From: UBA8752 sp964223495
GTDB lineage: Bacteria; Bacteroidota; Bacteroidia; Flavobacteriales_D; Sanyastnellaceae
Assembly: GCA_964223495.1 (NCBI GenBank)
Contig: CAXQGL010000077.1
Location: 1 to 42,446 of the forward strand
Reading direction: 5' to 3'
Length of the DNA: 42,446 nucleotides
Both the position numbers and the translations under genes were made by a program. Positions 34,677 to 41,879 of the stretch are shown here, one piece after another (position 1 is the stretch's first letter; each line of letters starts with the position of its first letter). The notes beneath the pieces were generated by a model that searched no databases, had not been told where the DNA came from, and worked only from the letters and a program-made list of their open reading frames with translations.

Positions 34677-34684
34677 CAAAGTTA
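34677..34684 (-). promoter_or_regulatory. -7 box TAACTTTG, 4 nt from the DUF4249-like start
   Basis: This exact TAnnTTTG match on the minus strand is followed by CGGC and ATG 34672. Its first three bases (TAA, 34684-34682) are also the stop codon of the upstream acyl-CoA reductase gene. No -33 TTG is evident. Confidence 0.5.
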
Positions 34685-35734
34685 GGCCCCCAATCCCAGC
34701 AGGAAGGCCATGGTGTTCACCCCATCTGCGTAATCGTCCAATCCCGGGTGCTGAGCGGCACCGAAAGGCAGGCCTCCCCTGCCCACACGGCATTGGATTT
34801 CCTGCCTGCCCTGGTCAAGGCGGGCCTCCACTTCAGCTAGGTCAGCATACCGCTGATAGTGCAATGCGCCCACCGGTGATACCCATGCGGGATCCTCCTT
34901 GAGCAGGACGAAGCCATTCTCCATCAGGTCGACCGCCTCCATCAACCACAAGGCCTTGTGGTATGTGTAGTTGTTGTGATATCTGTGGTGATCGGCCAAA
35001 TGGCCCCAATCCACAAAGGCGGCAAACAGCCGGTCGAGATCGAAATCGATCGGCATGAAGACCTGCGTCACATTACGACAGCCCAGACCGAAATAGCGGA
35101 AGATGTCTCCTGCCAGCGCCTTCATTTGCTCCGGGGTCTCACTGCCATCCAGCACGGCCACCGAAGTCCGCTGCCCACGAATGATGTGTGGCCCCTGTCC
35201 GAAGTAATGTCTGAAGTAACGTCCGCTGTTGCGGCTGCCTGTGGCGATGACCGCATCGTACCCCTTCAGCACGTGCGTCGCCAAGGTGACCTGCTCCGCA
35301 ATCCCGGGTGATGCGGCACTCCACCCATGCAACAGGGCCTGTGTCAGACCCGCGTCATCCCGGCTGGGTTTGAGCTGAATCCGATGACCGGAAACCACAC
35401 CGCAGATCAGGTCGTGCAAACCCACCAGCGGAATGTTGCCCGCAGTGATGATGCCCACGTTCCGCGGAACACCGTCCCCTTGAACCGCGGGCAGGCCCTT
35501 CAACCAGGTCTCCACGGATTCCGCACGGAGTGCGTCACTCCAGACCTCAAGCGCAAAGCGAACGTTCTCCGCAGTAAACCAGCCATTGCCATGCTCTGCA
35601 GCCGTGACCGCCTCGTGCAGTGCACTCCAATGGTCTCCGGGACTGTCATCAAGTACGGCCTGCAGTCCTTCGGCCAGCATACCCAGCACTTTGCCGGCGC
35701 GCTGGACGTCCACGGATCGCTGTTCTTGGAGCAT
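34682..35734 (-). CDS. LuxC-like acyl-CoA reductase
   Basis: The 350-residue protein belongs to the LuxC/aldehyde-dehydrogenase-like acyl-CoA reductases, which reduce acyl-CoA to aldehyde using NAD(P)H. Visible are the nucleotide-binding NVGIITAGNIPLVGLHD (about 92-108), YDAVIATGSRNSGRYF (about 159-174) and the catalytic Cys segment YFGLGCRNVTQVF (C219). ATG 35734 gives the length usual for Bacteroidota homologs; the frame runs on upstream through the antisense of the ferredoxin gene and should not be used. The gene is divergent from a dicluster ferredoxin, a pairing I recognise in many Bacteroidota. The physiological substrate is not established. Confidence 0.88.
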   Translation of the reverse strand: MLQEQRSVDVQRAGKVLGMLAEGLQAVLDDSPGDHWSALHEAVTAAEHGNGWFTAENVRFALEVWSDALRAESVETWLKGLPAVQGDGVPRNVGIITAGNIPLVGLHDLICGVVSGHRIQLKPSRDDAGLTQALLHGWSAASPGIAEQVTLATHVLKGYDAVIATGSRNSGRYFRHYFGQGPHIIRGQRTSVAVLDGSETPEQMKALAGDIFRYFGLGCRNVTQVFMPIDFDLDRLFAAFVDWGHLADHHRYHNNYTYHKALWLMEAVDLMENGFVLLKEDPAWVSPVGALHYQRYADLAEVEARLDQGRQEIQCRVGRGGLPFGAAQHPGLDDYADGVNTMAFLLGLGA

Positions 35735-35794
35735 GTGTATGATTTGTTGTGGGATTCGCAAAGATGGGCCCAACATCCTGAGGGGTTGACCGGT

Positions 35795-35802
35795 TATTTT
35801 TG
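35795..35802 (+). promoter_or_regulatory. -7 box TATTTTTG upstream of the ferredoxin gene
   Basis: TATTTTTG is an exact TAnnTTTG match in the 105-bp divergent gap between the acyl-CoA reductase and ferredoxin genes. It ends 37 nt before ATG 35840, so this message would have a conventional leader of about 30 nt. No clear -33 TTG is seen at the right distance. Confidence 0.45.
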
Positions 35803-35839
35803 CAAAGGCGTAAGTCCGCCAGCACGAAAGAAGCGCAAC

Positions 35840-36187
35840 ATGGCCATCATGATCACCGACGCCTGCATCAATTGCGGGGCCTGCGAACCGGAATGTCCCA
35901 ACAATGCCATCTACGAGGGTGGTGCCGAATGGACCTTCGCCGATGGCACCGGTCTGAAGGGGGGTGGTCAACATCCCACTGCAGGTGCCATTGAAGCAGA
36001 TGTTGCACAACAACCCGGCAGTATGGACGTCTATTACATAGCAACTGACAAGTGCACCGAATGTGTAGGCTTCCACGACGAACCCCAATGCGCCGCCGTA
36101 TGTCCGGTGGACTGCTGTGTCGACGATCCCGACCACCGCGAGTCGGAGGACCAACTGCTGGCCAAGAAGGCCTTCATGCACCTCTGA
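35840..36187 (+). CDS. 4Fe-4S dicluster ferredoxin
   Basis: The 115-residue electron carrier has two 4Fe-4S cluster motifs. The first is C9-x2-C12-x2-C15-x3-C19-P in ACINCGACEPECP. The second is C72-x2-C75-x8-C84-x3-C88-P in CTECVGFHDEPQCAAVCP. A 50-residue insertion (about 25-70) between them and the 8-residue loop in the second motif are typical of Alvin-type (Allochromatium) ferredoxins with low-potential clusters. It is divergent from the acyl-CoA reductase and could exchange electrons with oxidoreductases elsewhere. The stop overlaps the next start by one base (TGATG), so the exported downstream protein is translationally coupled to it. Confidence 0.95.
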   Translation: MAIMITDACINCGACEPECPNNAIYEGGAEWTFADGTGLKGGGQHPTAGAIEADVAQQPGSMDVYYIATDKCTECVGFHDEPQCAAVCPVDCCVDDPDHRESEDQLLAKKAFMHL

Positions 36188-37080
36188 TGCGCAGGGGCGT
36201 CCTGCTCCTGTTGATCGGTTGTTCCCCGTGGATCGGAGGAGCGCAAACTCTGGATCTTTCACCTATCCGGCCGCTGCATGCGGCGCTCTCGGACTGTGAG
36301 GGCAGCGGTTGCCTCGACGCCAGCCGAAGGTTGTCCGAAGGCCTGGTCGAATTGCTCGAATCACCCGGGTCCGACGGAAAGCCGCTCGGCACCTGTGACT
36401 TCATGGCTGCGGTGGAATCTGCGGATGGGCGGCTCAAGGTGTTCACCTGGAATTGGCCCAAACCCGACCGCAGCTCTTCCTATGCCGGACTGGTGGTTTT
36501 CCGCAGGTCGGATGATGCCCCTTTGGAATTGACTGCCCTGCTCGATGTCGACAGTCAGGACGCTCCAGATGCGAACCGCAGCTACAAGGCCGAAGAATGG
36601 TCAGGTGCCCTCTACTATTCCATGGTGCCGGACCCCGTGGACAAGGATACCTGGCTGCTCCTGGGTTGGGATGATGGCGATGCCCAGGTGACCCGCAAGG
36701 TCATCGAGCCGCTCGAAATGCGCCTCAGGGGGCCCAGGTTCGGTGCCCCCATGCTCAAAGGCCCCCGTGGCATGATGAAACGCTGGGTCATGGAATATGC
36801 GGATGCCGTTCAGGTATCCCTGAGGTTTCAAACAGCCCAACGCGGTCGGGCGGGCCACCCGGACCGCATTGTTTTCGACCATCTTGCGCCACAATCGCCC
36901 CATCTGACCGGAATTTCAGCCTACTACGGTCCGGACATGACGTTCGATGCCTTCATTCCGGGCGACAGAAAGGGAGCCCCTTGGCTTTTGGAGGAGAACA
37001 TCGAGGTCATCCAGGCCATTCCGGACAGCCGGCCCTTCAATGACCCACGTCCGCGAAATGGCCGGGACAATCGGCGCTGA
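36187..37080 (+). CDS. Exported conserved Bacteroidota protein of unknown function
   Basis: The 297-residue protein has a signal peptide (about 1-20, LLLLIGCSPWIGGAQ). Its body contains RLKVFTWNWPKPDRSSSYAG, WSGALYYSMVPDPVDKDTWL, LLLGWDDGDAQVTRKVIEPL and WVMEYADAVQVSLRF. These motifs recur in uncharacterised exported proteins of Flavobacteriia, but no domain with a known function is present. ATG 36187 shares its A with the ferredoxin TGA, giving strong coupling. A Cys in LIGCSPW could suggest a lipobox, but the following residues favour ordinary signal peptidase cleavage after GGAQ. Why an exported protein should be coupled to a cytosolic ferredoxin is unclear. Confidence 0.75.
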   Translation: MRRGVLLLLIGCSPWIGGAQTLDLSPIRPLHAALSDCEGSGCLDASRRLSEGLVELLESPGSDGKPLGTCDFMAAVESADGRLKVFTWNWPKPDRSSSYAGLVVFRRSDDAPLELTALLDVDSQDAPDANRSYKAEEWSGALYYSMVPDPVDKDTWLLLGWDDGDAQVTRKVIEPLEMRLRGPRFGAPMLKGPRGMMKRWVMEYADAVQVSLRFQTAQRGRAGHPDRIVFDHLAPQSPHLTGISAYYGPDMTFDAFIPGDRKGAPWLLEENIEVIQAIPDSRPFNDPRPRNGRDNRR

Positions 37081-37096
37081 AGCTGCAAGGCTGGGC

Positions 37097-37103
37097 TATC
37101 TTG
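37097..37103 (+). promoter_or_regulatory. Candidate -7 box TATCTTG, 5 nt from start
   Basis: TATCTTG ends 5 nt before ATG 37109 in the short gap after the preceding gene. It lacks a visible -33 partner; read-through from the ferredoxin operon is the alternative. Confidence 0.35.
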
Positions 37104-37108
37104 AGCTC

Positions 37109-37873
37109 ATGGATATGCGCGCTTTCTCCTTGCTCCTGTTGTTGGCTTGTGTGTGCTCGCCTGCTGATTTGGTGGGTCAAGGCAATCCAGGCGAGATGCT
37201 GGAAAAGGTATATGGCGTCACCCCCGAGCGGCCGGCCGGATACACGTTCACCAAGGTCATCCATTACGACCTCGAGCAGCTGACCGCCAGCTCGGACAGC
37301 CGTCCGCCCCAGAAAGTGGAAGGCTCCATGGACCTCTTCTATTCCCCTGGCCAGAACGCCTACGCAAGGGTGGTCGAAACCGAAGACACCCGGGTCATCC
37401 ATATCGGAGACCTCGACCTTGGGATGCGTTACAGCCTGACGGTATTGGGGGATGTCAAAATCGGAGGAGAAGGACGCTTGAGTGAAGGAATGAAGGACAC
37501 CCTCATCATGTCCAGGGTATCGGGAGACCGTGAAATCGATGGCCGGATGAGTGCCCATTTCTGGTATGAATCCGGCACCCTGATCGATGAATTGTGGGCT
37601 GACAGTCAGGCCTCCGAGGAAGAGGTGGCCATTGGTCGTCTGTGGCCCAGATTCGAGCCCGGATTCGCCAGCCTGGCCATTGGGACCTATGTGGGATTGG
37701 CCACCCGTTGGGTCTCCATCGACACTGAATTCAATCGGGACCCCCGGGTCGTACTCGACTTCAAAGGGGCGGAAGCATTGGAGGCCCCCCTTGAGATCTC
37801 ATTTGAAGGATTCATTTTTCCGGTATCCGAGGCGGACATGATGCGCAAGCGGCTGGAGGCCGAGCGCCAATGA
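37109..37873 (+). CDS. Exported protein, DUF4412-like, unknown function
   Basis: The 254-residue protein has a signal peptide (about 4-23, LLLLLACVCSPADLVGQ). The mature part contains GYTFTKVIHYDLEQL, GSMDLFYSPGQNAYARV, an IMSRVSGDREIDGRMSAHFWY segment and ELWADSQASEEE. That order resembles periplasmic DUF4412-like proteins, in which a small beta-barrel may bind hydrophobic ligands. ATG 37109 opens the signal peptide; reading further upstream only overlaps the previous gene. The stop at 37871-37873 directly abuts the convergent Smr gene stop at 37874. The family match is tentative. Confidence 0.65.
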   Translation: MDMRAFSLLLLLACVCSPADLVGQGNPGEMLEKVYGVTPERPAGYTFTKVIHYDLEQLTASSDSRPPQKVEGSMDLFYSPGQNAYARVVETEDTRVIHIGDLDLGMRYSLTVLGDVKIGGEGRLSEGMKDTLIMSRVSGDREIDGRMSAHFWYESGTLIDELWADSQASEEEVAIGRLWPRFEPGFASLAIGTYVGLATRWVSIDTEFNRDPRVVLDFKGAEALEAPLEISFEGFIFPVSEADMMRKRLEAERQ

Positions 37874-38476
37874 TCAGCGCTGACCGAACCTGACTTCGGT
37901 CGCCCCGTGTCCGTATTTCCTCGGGTCTCCTTCTCTGCAGGTGCAGTGGGGCCAATAGGCGGCCAAAGCATCCCTGATTTCCTGCCGCAGCCGACCCTGT
38001 CCCACCCCGTGGATGAAGACGATGCGCGGAATGCGCTTCTCTTCCGCCCTGCGCATCATGCGGTCGAAGTGGTCCATCTGGGTGGACAGCATTTCGTGGG
38101 GCGAGACCCTGTCCCGTGCACCGGTGATGGCATGGTAATGCAGGTCTACTTCCATGTGGGCGTCCCGCTTGCGCATGTTGGTCGCATCGGGATTCCGGTA
38201 CTTGATGTTGAAGTCCTTCTGTGAAGCCTTGAGGGCCTGCTCGTCCACGTTGCGCTCGAGCAATTCGCCCTTGGTGATGTCCTTGGAAGCATAGGCACGG
38301 GCTTCTTCCGCCGCATTGGGGACGGGCAGGCACTCCTTGGCCGGGTACCGCATCGGAAAACCGTCGCCATCCTCCACCATCAGCGTCTTTCCTCCCTCCT
38401 CCACGGCCAGCACGACGCCTTCTCCGCTCTGGCGGAGAAAGCGCACGCGGTCGCCGACGGAAAAGGAATGGGCCAT
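37874..38476 (-). CDS. Smr (MutS2 C-terminal) domain protein, DUF2027-like
   Basis: The 200-residue protein has an N-terminal SH3-like beta domain (FSVGDRVRFLRQSGEGVVLA, residues 4-23). A linker follows, then a C-terminal Smr domain (about 105-190) with MEVDLHYHAITG and RIVFIHGVGQGRLRQEIRDA. Smr domains are small nucleic-acid-binding or nicking modules. Bacteroidota carry stand-alone versions with a DUF2027-type N-terminus, apparently distinct from MutS2. The LDLHxHG-like motif is present as VDLHYHA. ATG 38476 is preceded at 5 nt by TACCTTG on the minus strand and lies only 21 bases from the divergent GH13 start. Confidence 0.88.
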   Translation of the reverse strand: MAHSFSVGDRVRFLRQSGEGVVLAVEEGGKTLMVEDGDGFPMRYPAKECLPVPNAAEEARAYASKDITKGELLERNVDEQALKASQKDFNIKYRNPDATNMRKRDAHMEVDLHYHAITGARDRVSPHEMLSTQMDHFDRMMRRAEEKRIPRIVFIHGVGQGRLRQEIRDALAAYWPHCTCREGDPRKYGHGATEVRFGQR

Positions 38477-38481
38477 GGTTG

Positions 38482-38493
38482 CAAGGTAAATTG
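38482..38493. promoter_or_regulatory. Symmetric bidirectional -7 element sharing one TA
   Basis: The 12-bp core CAAGGTAAATTG reads TAAATTG on the plus strand (38487-38493, 4 nt before ATG 38498) and TACCTTG on the minus strand (38488-38482, 5 nt before ATG 38476). The two boxes share the same TA base pairs. The entire gap between the start codons is 21 bp, so if these boxes are used both messages must start at or beside their AUGs. Confidence 0.5.
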
Positions 38494-38497
38494 CAGC

Positions 38498-39853
38498 ATG
38501 AAGCATTGGTTCTTCTTGGCCCCATTGGTATCGGCCATTTTTCTGTCCACTGGCTGCGGAGAACGATGTGAGGACCCACCACCGCCACCGGAGGTTTCTC
38601 TGACCACCCTTGAAGACATGGTTCTGTACGAGGTTTTCGTTCGCGACTTCTCCGCTGTCGGCACTTTCAACGCCGTCGAAACTGCGCTGGATGAACTCCA
38701 GGACTTGGGGATCAATGCGTTGTGGCTCATGCCGATACACCCCAATGGCGAGCTGAATTCACTCGGCACTTACGGTTCACCGTATGCCGTGCGGGACTAC
38801 ACCGATGTACACCCCGATTTCGGGAGCATGGAGGACTTCCAATCATTGGTTGATGCCTGCCATGCCCGCGGCATGCGCATCCTCATCGATTGGGTACCCA
38901 ACCACACGGCGTGGGATCACCCTTGGATCTCCGCCCACCCCGATTGGTACACCCAGGATGCCCAAGGCAACATCGTCCACCCGCCCGGCACCAACTGGCA
39001 GGACGTCGCCGATCTGAACTATGGCTCAGGCGGCATGCGGCAGGCCATGCTCGACGCGATGCGTTACTGGATCGCGGAAGTGGGCATTGACGGTTTCCGA
39101 TGCGATTATGCCGAAGGTGTCCCCCAGGATTTCTGGGAACCGGCCATCGCGGAAATGCAGGCGATCAACCCCGAGGTCATCATGCTCGCAGAGGGTGCAG
39201 CCCCATGGCTCCACGATGCCGGCATGAACATGACCTACAGCTGGGATGGCTACGGCGCCATCTGGCAGGTGTTCGCCAACAGTGCCTCGGCCTTCACCAT
39301 ACAGACGAGCTTCGAGAATGAAGCCGCCTCCCTCGGCCCCCTCGACCGGCGGCTTCGCTTCTCCACCAACCACGATGAGACGAGCTGGGACGCCCCGCCC
39401 CCGACCCTTTTCGGTGGTCAGGATGGCGCGCGCAGTGCCCAGGCCATCGTGACTTTCCTTCCCGGAACCCCATTGGTCTACAACGGTCAGGAAGTCGGCA
39501 GTACGCAGGTCCTCAACCTCTTCGAGCGCATCCCCATCGACTGGTCCACCAACCCGGAGATGCGCCCGTGGATGTCGGCCCTGCTCAATGCCCGTCAGTC
39601 CCACCCTGCCCTGATCCACGGAGAGATCACATTCCATGTTCAGAACAACGTGTTCCGCGCCGAACGGACATTCACGGCTCCTGATGGAACGGTCCACCGC
39701 GCCCTGCTCGTCGCACACGTTCGGAGCGGCAGCCGGACCACGGACCTCAGTGAGTGGCAGAACCTTGGCCTGACCGACATCTGGAACGGGACTGCCCCTC
39801 CGGTTTCCCAGTCCCTCGGTTCCTTTGAGGTCCGCCTCTTCGTGAGCTCCTGA
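38498..39853 (+). CDS. GH13 alpha-amylase-family lipoprotein
   Basis: The 451-residue protein has a lipoprotein signal (LSTGC, C20) and a single GH13 (beta/alpha)8 catalytic domain. Region I is ILIDWVPNHTAW (D131, N135, H136). Region II is GIDGFRCDYAEG (nucleophile D203). Region III is VIMLAEG (acid/base E232). Region IV is STNHDETS (D293). All catalytic residues are present. A short C-terminal beta domain follows (about 365-451). It should act on alpha-linked glucans at the outer surface or in the periplasm. Unlike SusG systems it has no SusC/SusD partners nearby. The start overlaps no gene, and the upstream bidirectional promoter serves it. Its stop shares one base with the next start (TGATG). 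Confidence 0.93.
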   Translation: MKHWFFLAPLVSAIFLSTGCGERCEDPPPPPEVSLTTLEDMVLYEVFVRDFSAVGTFNAVETALDELQDLGINALWLMPIHPNGELNSLGTYGSPYAVRDYTDVHPDFGSMEDFQSLVDACHARGMRILIDWVPNHTAWDHPWISAHPDWYTQDAQGNIVHPPGTNWQDVADLNYGSGGMRQAMLDAMRYWIAEVGIDGFRCDYAEGVPQDFWEPAIAEMQAINPEVIMLAEGAAPWLHDAGMNMTYSWDGYGAIWQVFANSASAFTIQTSFENEAASLGPLDRRLRFSTNHDETSWDAPPPTLFGGQDGARSAQAIVTFLPGTPLVYNGQEVGSTQVLNLFERIPIDWSTNPEMRPWMSALLNARQSHPALIHGEITFHVQNNVFRAERTFTAPDGTVHRALLVAHVRSGSRTTDLSEWQNLGLTDIWNGTAPPVSQSLGSFEVRLFVSS

Positions 39854-40728
39854 TGCGACATCATCTGCTGATCATCTCCGGGCTCAGCTTCCTGTGTTTC
39901 CATATGGAGGCGCAGGATCTGGTCGACACGAACACGGTGCCCGAGGCCTTCCGTCCCTATGTCCATCTGCTCGGATCCGCCGAGGTGGTGGCCCCGGCTT
40001 CCGGTCCGAATTGGCGCGCCATGGACATCAAGGACTACGATGAAGGCCGGAAAAAATACCGGGAGCTCGAGGCGCTTGTCCTCAAAGTCTGGCCCCGCGT
40101 GCAGATTGCCACGGTGATGATGGACACGCTGCGTTCCACCTTTCTCGCCGGCATAAACGCGGTCCCGAGCGACACCCTCAAGGCCCACCGACAACAGGTC
40201 AAGGATGGCCAGGCAGAGGCCAAGGCAGAGCGCAAGGCAGACCGAAAGGAGAAGAAAGCGGACAAGAAGCAGGAAGCGCCACTCCCAGATTCCGACGAGG
40301 CTGCCGAAGACGCCGTTTCCGTCGAATTAGGGGAAGCATCCGATGGGCCCGACACCCTGTTCATGCCGGACATCGATTGCTGGATCGCCATGCAGGAGCA
40401 GGATGGGTACTTCCGCACGGACAGCCTCAACGAAGAGGGAGAACGCATGCTGGTCGAGGACACGACGTTGGATGGCGAAATGGGCATGAAGGAGGGCTTT
40501 CTTCTCGTTCACCTGCTCGACCGACAGAATCCGGGGATGCTGGACTTCGCCGACGACTACGCCAAGGCCATCAAGCTGCCCTACTGGGGCACCATCAAGA
40601 TGTTCAGCCGGCTGACGGGATATCGGCTCAACCGCTCATACGACCACGAAGGCGCCGATGGCCGCATCGAGCACATCATCCGGAAGCACGGCCTCGACCT
40701 GCTCGACCCGCCCTGCTCCCCGGAGTGA
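39853..40728 (+). CDS. DUF4294-like exported protein
   Basis: The 291-residue protein has a signal peptide (about 1-20, ending FHMEAQ). A helical segment YDEGRKKYRELEALVLKVWP (about 58-77) opens the domain. A lysine- and glutamate-rich, probably coiled linker lies at about 118-141, followed by an acidic stretch. The C-terminal part contains LLVHLLDRQNPGMLDFADDY and YWGTIKMFSRLTGYRLNR, matching the pattern of DUF4294 (helical start, then LIKLIDRETG.. and W..LARLFG). The family has no assigned function. The acidic and basic insertion (about residues 118-200) is longer than I expect for DUF4294. It is translationally coupled to the GH13 lipoprotein (TGATG). Confidence 0.75.
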   Translation: MRHHLLIISGLSFLCFHMEAQDLVDTNTVPEAFRPYVHLLGSAEVVAPASGPNWRAMDIKDYDEGRKKYRELEALVLKVWPRVQIATVMMDTLRSTFLAGINAVPSDTLKAHRQQVKDGQAEAKAERKADRKEKKADKKQEAPLPDSDEAAEDAVSVELGEASDGPDTLFMPDIDCWIAMQEQDGYFRTDSLNEEGERMLVEDTTLDGEMGMKEGFLLVHLLDRQNPGMLDFADDYAKAIKLPYWGTIKMFSRLTGYRLNRSYDHEGADGRIEHIIRKHGLDLLDPPCSPE

Positions 40729-40746
40729 CATTCCTGACGGGTGGGC

Positions 40747-41865
40747 TCAGCGCATGGGGCGACCGGCCTCGACGTCCTCGATGAAATTGGCAACACCCCC
40801 CATGAAGGCCGCCTGGTCGTCCCACATGCAGAGGTGGGAGCCGTTGTAGCAATGCAGTGAACGGCCGTTGGCCACAAGGTTGGCCTGCTGCGTCATCTTG
40901 TCGGGGTCCATCGTGTCGTGCTCGGCACCCACCATGAGGGTCGGGACGGTGATCTCGCCGAGGCGGTCGGTGATGTCCCAGTCGATCAGACGGCCGCCGA
41001 CGCGGAACTCGCTCGGCCCCTGCATCAGGTCGTAGAGCTTGTAGTTGAGCCGCTCGAATGAGCCGGTGATGTCCTCCGGCCACTCCTCCAGGCGGCAGAT
41101 GTGCTTGGCGTAGAAGTGGTCCTGGACCAGTTGCAGGAACTCTTCGTTCTGGATGTCCCCGGCCTCCTCGTAGGCGACAAGTTTGGCCAACACTTCGGGG
41201 TCCATCTGCGGTCGCAACACCTCCTCGTTGTAGGCCGCGTATTCCGGGATGCTCGTGACCATGTTGCAGACAATGAGGCCATTGAGGTTCTCCTGGTATC
41301 GCAGGGCGTATTCCATGCCCAGGATGCCCCCCCAGCTGTTGCCCAGCAGATAGAAATTCGAGGCATCGAGCCCGAGTGCCTCACGCACCTCCTCGACCTC
41401 CTCGCACCAGCGATCGATGGTCCAGATGTCCTCGATCGGCTGGTCGCTGTAATAGCTGCCCAGCTGATCGTAGAGGATGACCTCATAGCCCTGGCCCTCC
41501 GGCAGGACGTTCGAAATGGCCTTCATGTACTCGTGGGTGCAGGCCGGGCCACCATGGAGCGTCAGGATCTTGACGTCCGGGTTCTCCCCCACCGTCTGGG
41601 TGAAGACGCTGTAGCCGTTGGACAACTCGACCATCCTGACGCCGGGCTCGGCGTATTTGGCCTCGCGCCGGGCGCTGTCGGCCGCAGTGAACGCCATGGC
41701 GCAGTTGCCGGTGGCATGGTAGTCATCTTCGGTTGCATCGCCGTGGTCGTGGCCCTCCTGGGCGACGTGGTTATGTCCGGGCGCAGAGCAGCACTCGTCG
41801 TTGCCGCAGGAAGTCAGCAGGAAAGCCGGCACCAAGGCCAGCATGAGGAACGGTTGGAATCGCAT
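40747..41865 (-). CDS. Proline-iminopeptidase-like alpha/beta hydrolase lipoprotein with His/Cys-rich N-terminus
   Basis: The 372-residue protein has a lipoprotein signal (lipobox ending LLTSC, C20). A 35-residue His/Cys/acid-rich stretch follows (H31, H33, H39, H41, H50; C25, C26, C55). The rest is an S33-type alpha/beta hydrolase: oxyanion-loop LHGGPACTHEYM (about 103-114), nucleophile elbow GNSWGG (S177), acid segment VGAEHDTMDP and catalytic His segment GSHLCMWDD. Proline iminopeptidases remove N-terminal proline from peptides; substrates for lipoprotein versions are unknown. ATG 41865 starts the signal peptide; an in-frame TTG at 41871 lies inside the TACCTTTTG promoter box and is rejected. 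The His-rich stretch could bind metal, which is unusual for the family. Confidence 0.88.
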   Translation of the reverse strand: MRFQPFLMLALVPAFLLTSCGNDECCSAPGHNHVAQEGHDHGDATEDDYHATGNCAMAFTAADSARREAKYAEPGVRMVELSNGYSVFTQTVGENPDVKILTLHGGPACTHEYMKAISNVLPEGQGYEVILYDQLGSYYSDQPIEDIWTIDRWCEEVEEVREALGLDASNFYLLGNSWGGILGMEYALRYQENLNGLIVCNMVTSIPEYAAYNEEVLRPQMDPEVLAKLVAYEEAGDIQNEEFLQLVQDHFYAKHICRLEEWPEDITGSFERLNYKLYDLMQGPSEFRVGGRLIDWDITDRLGEITVPTLMVGAEHDTMDPDKMTQQANLVANGRSLHCYNGSHLCMWDDQAAFMGGVANFIEDVEAGRPMR

Positions 41866-41868
41866 GGG

Positions 41869-41877
41869 CAAAAGGTA
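41869..41877 (-). promoter_or_regulatory. -7-like box TACCTTTTG, 3 nt from start
   Basis: On the minus strand TACCTTTTG (one extra T relative to TAnnTTTG) is followed by CCC and ATG 41865. The acs stop is at 41880, so this box fills the whole gap between the two genes. Confidence 0.4.
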
Positions 41878-41879
41878 GC

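Noticed and set aside
35735..36262. N-terminal extension of the acyl-CoA reductase through the ferredoxin region
   Set aside because: It would read antisense through a clear ferredoxin and give a 526-residue protein, far longer than the family. ATG 35734 gives normal length.
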